From Takakia lepidozioides (Eukaryota > Streptophyta > Takakiopsida > Takakiales > Takakiaceae): 64,000 nucleotides of DNA. This document shows, piece by piece, positions 57,901 through 64,000 of this stretch. The notes under the pieces are model-generated. The model did no database searches. It worked only from the letters and a program-made list of their open reading frames with translations, and had not been told where the DNA came from. Position 1 is the first letter of the stretch. Each line of letters begins with the position of its first letter. Made by a program: the position numbers and the translations under genes. The stretch covers positions 24,306,001-24,370,000 of the forward strand of contig CM060734.1 of assembly GCA_030704615.1 (NCBI GenBank), written 5' to 3'.

Positions 57901-60080
57901 CGGGCGCATCTACCTTGCACTCAGTGGAGTCGATAAATCCTTGTTGTATTTAGGAGACAACAAAGCCCTTACGGCTGCTTTGGCATCACAGTCCTTGGTG
58001 CAGCTAGGGTTACTTATGGCCCTACCTATGGTGATGGAGATCGGGCTTGAAAGAGGGTTCCGGACGGCGCTGAGCGATTTCTTCATCATGCAGCTTCAGC
58101 TTGCCTCGGTTTTCTTTACTTTCTCTTTGGGGACAAAGACCCACTACTTTGGCCGTACAGTACTACATGGCGGTGCTAAGTATCGGGCAACCGGCCGGGG
58201 ATTCGTCGTACGGCATGAGCGGTTTGCCGAGAATTACAGGCTGTACTCTCGATCTCACTTCACTAAAGCTATTGAGATCCTGATGTTACTCATAGTGTAC
58301 AGTGTCTATGCTTCATCTCACAAGGGTGCCATCACGTACGTCTTGATCACCTTCTCAATGTGGTTGCTGGTGGCTACATGGCTCTTCGCCCCTTTTTTGT
58401 TCAACCCATCAGGTTTTGAATGGCAGAAGATTGTGGAGGACTGGGATGACTGGAACAAGTGGATCAACAATAGGTACACAAATTGCTTGTCTTTGCTAGT
58501 TATTTCTAAAGTTGATGACCTCAACCAAGGTAGTCTAACATCTGTGCTGTGTTTTCGGTGAGTATGCATAATGCTGTAAAGATGAACTGCAGGTGGACCA
58601 ATTACACTTGTCCTGTTTCTGCTTCATCACCTTGACCATCTAAAGTATTTCATGTTACTGATGTGGCAGGGGAGGCATCGGGGTGGATGGAAACAAGAGT
58701 TGGGAATCTTGGTGGGATGAGGAGCAAGAGCATCTTAAGTATACAGGACGTCGTGGATGTTTGATTGAAATCCTCCTCTCATTCCGATTCTTCTTGTATC
58801 AATACGGGATTGTCTACCACTTGCACATTGTTGAAGTATCGAAAACTCACAGCCTCAGCGTATGTTTTCGCTGCTTGATTGCTTGATTGACCCCTCTGTT
58901 TGGTGGTCAGGACAACACTGTTTGTATTCCTGAATGTTTTCCAGCTAGCAACAATTTTAAGTCTACTTCTCTATGGAATTCTCCACTTGGTGGTCTTAAA
59001 TAGTGGGATAGACTAACACTGGGTCTGTATGTTATGTTTATCAGGTATATGGGCTCTCATGGCTTGTTATTGTTGCTGTCCTGACAGTACTGAAGGTACT
59101 CTCCCTCTTCTTTTGGCCCCTGACCCCACGCTCTCTCTACTCTTTCTCAGGGGTTTTCTGGCCTCTCATCAATGTAAAATAGTTCTTAATTGTTGTGCAT
59201 GAGACCTTACAGGATCTCTTTTAAGTTGAATTGTAGTTTTTTGATTGTGGTGGGGCTAGCTGTTGGGTGTGGGGCTAATCATATGCATGTGGCGGTGTGA
59301 GGCTACGGCAATTTCATAGTTAGATTTAGTCTCTCGCATACTGCTGTATTTATCCTGTTGCAGCAGTGGCCACATATTTGTGGACACAAAACCGATCTAC
59401 AATTTTCAGTTGGATATGGAAAGTACGATTCTTAGCTGTTGGCTGTGGCTTCTGGATGCAGATAGTATCAATGGGAAGGAGGAGATTCAGTGCGGATTTT
59501 CAACTCATGTTCAGACTGCTGAAGGCTATGTTGTTCATCGGTTTTGTATCAGTGGTCGCAGTCCTGTTCGTGAAAAATTTCACGATTGGTGACCTATTTG
59601 CTAGCATTTTGGCCTTTATACCCACAGGATGGGCACTGCTGCAGGTTTCTACATGTCTCAGCTTGTTTTTCCTCATGGGCTGCTAGACATAGAAGAGAAG
59701 TTCTGTATCTGTGATCACACATAGTTGACAAGCACTTGACGAGCTATGCTTCAGAGCTAATTAATGGTGTACATGTTGGACAGAACCAAAGAGGGAGCAA
59801 GAGCTCGATGATGGATTGTGATCTGAAGAGGTCGATGTGGGTATGTGTGCAGATAGCACAAGCATGCAAGCCACTAGTGGCGAGGATTGGATTTTGGGAC
59901 TCCGTCAAGGCCCTTGCACGAGCATACGAGTTTATGATGGGTCTTGTCCTATTCACGCCTGTGGCTGTCCTTGCATGGTTCCCTTTCGTTTCAGAGTTCC
60001 AGACTCGCCTCCTCTTCAACCAGGCATTCAGTAGAGGATTGCAAATTTCGCGTATTCTTGCTGGCAGGAGGAAAGTATAG
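39954..60080 (+). CDS. CALS: Callose synthase (1,3-beta-glucan synthase, GT48), complete, 42 exons
   Basis: Makes callose from UDP-glucose at the plasma membrane (cell plate, plasmodesmata, wounding). I joined 42 exons with matching phases, 5886 nt, 1961 codons plus family-typical order throughout, so the gene looks intact. N-terminal cytosolic region with the Vta1-like start ([20 protein letters not shown]), first membrane cluster about residues 531-792, large cytosolic glucan synthase domain about 793-1520, and the C-terminal membrane cluster to the end. The RxTG putative UDP-glucose motif is RATG near 58186 (residue about 1649). The start ATG 39954 is the first in the frame before the conserved N-terminus; stop TAG 60078-60080. 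All introns are GT-AG except one GC-AG. Exon lists are in the four regional entries. Which land-plant CALS/GSL clade it belongs to needs a tree; the long N-terminus and exon number fit the many-exon clades. Confidence 0.97.
40674..40930 (+). repeat. 130-bp tandem duplication spanning a splice acceptor
   Basis: 40674-40803 and 40804-40930, starting CCCCTAATCACCAACAGAGC. Each copy ends with TAATGTAG followed by GATCAAGAACCAACATTGGA, that is, the acceptor and first codons of exon 3. The true one is the second (exon starts 40909); the first (40780) is a decoy. Confidence 0.95.
44690..45020 (+). pseudogene. LINE 3'-end fragment inside callose synthase intron 10
   Basis: [37 protein letters not shown] is the Cys/His pattern of the C-terminus of non-LTR reverse transcriptases (C-P-L-C-G-x-E/P..H-x-L-x-x-C-P). 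Same strand as the gene. Stop at 44904. Confidence 0.65.
45081..45175 (+). repeat. 46-bp tandem duplication in intron 10
   Basis: AGGCTACAGCAAACAATGTC.. at 45081 and AGGCTACTGCAAACAAAGTC.. at 45127, both ending CATTCGCTTG/ATTTGCTTGG-like, about 85% alike by eye. Confidence 0.75.
46489..48733 (+). other. CALS: Callose synthase exons 14-20: first membrane cluster
   Basis: Exons 46489-46606, 46809-47143, 47363-47415, 47653-47713, 48157-48238, 48455-48504, 48647-48733. About six hydrophobic segments, for example [75 protein letters not shown] and [20 protein letters not shown]. Conserved [17 protein letters not shown] links segments four and five. Confidence 0.95.
49585..49809 (+). other. GC-AG intron 22 of callose synthase
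   Basis: Exon 22 ends GTGACAG and the intron starts GCAAGA; the acceptor is TTTTGCAG at 49809. Both flanking exons are conserved coding ([17 protein letters not shown]) and join only here. Confidence 0.85.
50290..50580 (-). pseudogene. LINE zf-RVT fragment inside callose synthase intron 23
   Basis: Minus-strand reading contains [20 protein letters not shown] then [11 protein letters not shown], a Cys/His pattern like the tail of LINE ORF2, preceded by [15 protein letters not shown]. Frame broken by stops. Opposite strand to the gene. Confidence 0.45.
57869..60080 (+). other. CALS: Callose synthase exons 38-42: C-terminal membrane cluster
   Basis: Exons 57869-58473 (the largest, 605 nt), 58670-58859, 59045-59095, 59462-59644, 59853-60080. 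Landmarks: [131 protein letters not shown]. About eight to ten hydrophobic segments. The tail after RILAGRRK is one residue, shorter than in many relatives. Confidence 0.96.
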
Positions 60081-62100
60081 GCATGAGACTCTCTCCATTT
60101 TTTATATGTGGGAAGGAGTCTCTAGGCATGTATGACCTTAGGTATCGTTCCAAATTGTGTTGTCGATTGGTGGGCAGGGAAGCTACATCAAAGCTAAGAT
60201 AAGGTTCCATGTAATTAAAGTTTCTTCTCTTGTTGGAAGAGAACGAAGCACTCTGTCATCTGCGAGAAGGTTGTTTTGTTGACTATTGTCCTTCCCGAAT
60301 GACTACCAAAATGTAAAAAACAAATTCTTTGCAACTGAAATATATTGACAAATCTCACTTTGCCGATTTCAAATTTGGAATCTAGATATACTTCAAACTA
60401 ACTTCCAAATAGCCACTTGGGGGTAGAAAGAGATAAAGATAAATTTTCTCTAACGTGGCTAACCTCTACCTTGATAAATTCCATAGTAAAGAGGAAAGAG
60501 TTCACCAACGCCACTGAGGATTGTGCACACTGTTGCTTAACATCAACAGTCACCTATGCATAAACAGCCCTTGTAACATAAATAATAGCATCTGCATTCA
60601 TGTCTTGGTGAGCTATGGAATGTAGGAGACTGAAAGCACGGAGTAGGGTCAGAGTAAGGTCAGCGTACATGTTGTAAACATCACCCTAACGAATCTTGAC
60701 AATAGCTATGAAATCACCCAAAGAACATCTCCAAGAATGCACGGACTCCAACCACGGTAGGACACAAGTATCAATCTCACCTCAACATCACAAAGAAGCT
60801 CCGCAATGGCAATAGCTTTGGCTATCCAAACCATCTTCGCTAATAGAATCCGATATACAACCTCCCTTTTGATACGCAACGTACCACAACATTGTGTATG
60901 TATTCAGCCATATAACAACCACCATTATCACTCAATGCTTCACAAGAAAGTATTTGACCTTCTAATATTTAAAAATATTCTTCAAACCCTCATAATGTGT
61001 CATAGACCTGCCCTCTTGCACCAAGTGCAATATAGCCAGAAATTGGACAAGTTTTCTCTTTACCCTCACCAACGTGATCACCATCTGCAGTTTGTTGCAG
61101 GATGAAATCACAAGCTTTAGAGCATAGAGCCTTGGCATGTTGGGAAGCACCACTCCCTTGCTGCAACACCACCAGGCATTGCAATTTTAGCTTCTCTTCT
61201 GCCAACATATCTGGAACTTCCGGACTAAAAGTTTCCCTCAATCTTTATAGAGATTAATATCTTATAATCTATGTGATACCTGTAATTATATTACTATCTA
61301 CAGTTAATTATGGCAATTTAGGCCTGTTTGTACAAAATTTTAAAAAGCCACAAATAATAAAACAAGCGTTTAGTCGGGTATGGCTCCTCTTTTGAATAGT
61401 GAAATCTACTTCATCCATAATAAACTTAAGAAAGTCGTCCATTTATTATTCAGAAATTGTTCAATAAGAGAGATTTACATGAGGGAGGTGTTACCTGGAG
61501 GCGTTTCAGCAAAGGAGATGAAGTGACACCTGGGGAAGGCACAACAGGGGCTTAGCGATTTTTGACACTGATGCGTAATCCTCTTTTTAGAATAAAGATT
61601 AGCCAATAAAACCAAAGTTTCGCCCATAAAACTTCAAAGGTTTTCCAAGGTTATATTCAAAGGTATATGGCATCAATGGTTTGGCCAACAAAACTTTAAG
61701 AGTTTTGTCAAAATTTCAAAACTAAATGGGTTGCGACGACAAGGTTGGACAAAATGACTCTCTAGCTAAGACTAAACACATCGGCATCACGTCATGACTA
61801 CACGTCTTTGCGGGGCCTGTGATGACTCATGGCAACAAAGCCATGTCTGTGCAAAATTAAGGGTACCCCACAGAACCTGTAAATCGTCTAGTCCCAGACA
61901 GCCCTGTAACATTATCCCCTCCTCTCTCAAAAAGCCGTGCCCTCATGGTTTACTACTTGGGGTCAGCAAACCTCTGTGAATGGGCACCCGTATGCTTATG
62001 AGAGTCATTGTGAGGACTCTGTGTATGAGCCCGAGCCTTGTCTTTGGCTGGTGGGGATGCCTGTCTGCTTGCCGGAGCAGATTGTCCTGTCTTGGGATTA
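60081..62100. other. Callose synthase 3' UTR, then unassigned sequence
   Basis: Probably 3' UTR to about 60250. On the minus strand, 61241-60990 (EEKLKLQCLVVLQQGSGASQ, AKALCSKACDFILQQTAD) and 60900-60780 read like helical, possibly ARM/HEAT-type coding remnants, but stops interrupt and no family is clear. 61280-62000 shows nothing. Confidence 0.35.
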
Positions 62101-62104
62101 TATG

Positions 62105-62290
62105 GGGGCAGTTTCTCACATAGGCTCACACAGGCCTCAGGGCACGATAGACACAGGTCTGCACGGGCTATAGCAGCACATGCTACCACAGGTACGGGGT
62201 ACGACAGCTGTGACCCTCATAACTGTGTGGTCACAGCTCCACGCAGTTCCACACAGGTCACAGGGTGTTGTTACCACAGGAGGGGAACGG
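62105..62290 (+). repeat. Degenerate CACAGG minisatellite, second locus
   Basis: CTCACATAGG, CTCACACAGG, GACACAGGTC, TACCACAGGTA, TCCACACAGGTCACAGG and so on. Followed at about 62290 by ACGCGGGAACGTC, as the first locus is followed by ACGCGAGAACGTC (about 11561). Confidence 0.65.
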
Positions 62291-62439
62291 GAACGCGGGA
62301 ACGTCACCAACATAGGGAACGACAGTACAGTTCATATTGTCATGACTGACAGTTAGGATGGTGATTGTTAGTTAGACGGTTAGGGCAGCTTGCGGGTAGA
62401 AAAAGCAGAATAGCTACGGAGGGAGGATCACTTCTTGAT

Positions 62440-63402
62440 CGCATGGAGTTGGAGTACAGGGAGGAGAGTACGCGGAGGAGTATGAAATAGAAGGAAGAAG
62501 AGTTTAACCTCCAAAGACATACAGAGCCGTATTACTGTGTGGATTGAATACTAGTCTTAAGGTGTAACAGGCCACACGTTCTTGTAATCGACAAACACAT
62601 TGCGTTTGAACCTCATACACACAGTCTGAATGGAGCCGAACCTCCAGCAGCGGGAATTCTAGAGAGGCTGCGTGTGGTGAATATTAACTAGGCTCTAGCA
62701 GATACCGTACAATCTATCAACATCAAATCAGATTCGAGCGCCAAGCTGGGCCATGCCGCCATGATGTCCGAGATTGACAAAAAACTAGGAGCTCATATCA
62801 TATCAATCAAGACTGACATAAAAGGCGACCTGGTGGCCATGGAGTCTAGGGTCGCCCTCACCTTGGCGACCCAGCAAGAAGAACACCATGCGTATATGAT
62901 ATCATTCCAGGATGTCATTACCAAAAACTTGGCGGACAACCTGGCCAATTTCTACAATCACGCAAATGTGGTCCTCAGCAAATTGCCACCACCTCCAGGG
63001 CACTCCAACCAACCCGACAGGAACGGGATCATCAGGTATGTAGCAGATGCTCAGACAGGCAGTTATGCACCAGCGGCCCTGATCGAGCTACCTTTCACAG
63101 CTCCTCCCCGCCATGACTACACAGGTGCAGCTATGGCCAAGTCATCACACAAGGCGCTGCCGGCACCACCGCAGCCCCCGCTTGCTCCCAACGCTCCCAC
63201 GCCAAGGCCCCCGGCCCCCCCCCCCCCCCAAGGAATGCCACGGCAGATAATGCATAAGCTTGCAGCCAGCTCACATAGCACAATTACAAACAGTCGCCCA
63301 CTCCAACACGCATCATGCTACGTTGTTCTCTTGTTGGCCTCCCTAATTCTCTCTCTCGTTTCATGCCATAGCGCTTTTGTACTACAGTCTCCCACTATGT
63401 AA
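62440..63402 (+). CDS. Unrecognised ORF with proline-rich tail, Gag-like context
   Basis: Clean frame 62761-63402 (213 codons): MSEIDKKLGAHIISIKTDIK, a helical, coiled-coil-like region, then LPPPPGHSNQ and a Pro/Ala-rich part (ALPAPPQPPLAPNAPTPRPP) with a 15-C run at 63215-63229, then a hydrophobic end (VVLLLASLILSLVSC). Frames upstream (62440-62750) contain stops. The position after a CACAG minisatellite mirrors the decayed element at 11390-12973, so a retroelement N-terminal ORF is possible. No family recognised. Confidence 0.4.
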
Positions 63403-64000
63403 TACAAAAGGTTTACCTTCAGTTCAGCACTGCCTCCTGTATATTTAAGAAAGCATGCGGTAGACTCAGGCTATCCATACATCACTACAACAGATTGCGG
63501 CTTTTATGACTCCCATGGGTGCGCAGTCATGACAGATTTGTGGCAGAAATGCCATTTGCAATCGTAAAATGCTTTTGAAGTCATAATGCAGGTCTGGGGA
63601 AGACGTATATGCGACTATATGGCTCCGGACTCTGCGCAACACAGGTCAAACATGTTTGACCACAAATATTGGCATGGCAGATATGACTACCAGTCACGGT
63701 CATGGCTAGACTAGAATGACGTGCACATATTGCTAGACAGACATATGACTTCATGACTCTCACTCTAATGCATTCTGCCAGATCATCACATGGATGAAGC
63801 ACTACATGACTGCACGTGTCAACACATGCTTTTCTGGTTATATATATAATATATGAGTATTTATATTTTGAAAAAACGGAGACTCTAATCACTAGAATGA
63901 ATTAAAAAAAAACAAAAGAAAAACAAAGTGCAAAAAGATTAAAAAAAAAACACATCGGCTGATAAGTGGCACAGTGTGTCGCCCTGGTGGTTTGGGGTTC
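63403..64000. other. No gene seen; palindrome and AT repeat
   Basis: GTCAAACATGTTTGAC at 63645-63660 is a perfect 16-bp palindrome. TATATATATAATATATG lies at about 63838-63856 and A-rich tracts at 63903-63950. Confidence 0.6.

Overview
The window is nuclear DNA of a plant-lineage (streptophyte) eukaryote. The evidence is one complete, intron-rich plant-type callose synthase gene, spliceosomal introns in every real gene, a chromovirus-type Ty3/gypsy element primed by initiator tRNA-Met, LINEs of the plant kind (zinc-knuckle ORF1, zf-RVT tail) and a CACTA (En/Spm) transposon. The dense nesting of old repeats would suit a large, repeat-rich genome such as a charophyte alga or an early land plant. 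Naming a genus (for example Chara) would be a guess.

Layout. (1) 1-9198, + strand: a gene open at the left edge. Its exons encode a degenerate, permuted (motif IV before motif I) N4/N6 DNA-methyltransferase-like domain and, further on, a SWIM zinc finger. A 6.3-kb LTR retrotransposon (1580-7877, two 726-bp LTRs, 5-bp GTAAG duplication) sits in one intron, exactly on the 5' splice site, and recreates that site. The element is young (5 LTR differences seen by eye) but defective: the RT core and part of the integrase are deleted. (2) 9250-15800: a 74-75-bp tandem repeat, decayed gypsy integrase pieces, CACAG minisatellite, zinc-knuckle and unrecognised retroelement-like ORFs, a coiled-coil pseudogene, and a LINE 3' fragment. 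(3) 16000-22810: a second copy of the coiled-coil pseudogene, then a + strand LINE fragment split by a complete 3546-bp CACTA transposon (30-bp perfect TIRs, TTA duplication). (4) 22860-36000: two long minus-strand LINEs. The first seems to have part of ORF1 inverted; the second lacks its 3' third. (5) 36000-39950: AT-rich spacer with a tRNA-like SINE signature, a dispersed GC-rich repeat and a 147-bp tandem duplication. (6) 39954-60080, + strand: the callose synthase gene. I could join 42 exons in a consistent reading frame into 5886 nt (1961 codons), the usual length for the family. (7) 60081-64000: mostly unassigned sequence, a second CACAG minisatellite and a proline-rich ORF.

How it fits together. 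Only two host-type genes are visible, the methyltransferase-like/SWIM gene and the callose synthase. Everything between them is layered transposon debris, and insertion order can be read: CACTA into LINE, a further LINE tail in the CACTA, gypsy into the intron of the first gene. All functional calls are from reading the sequence; no database was searched.
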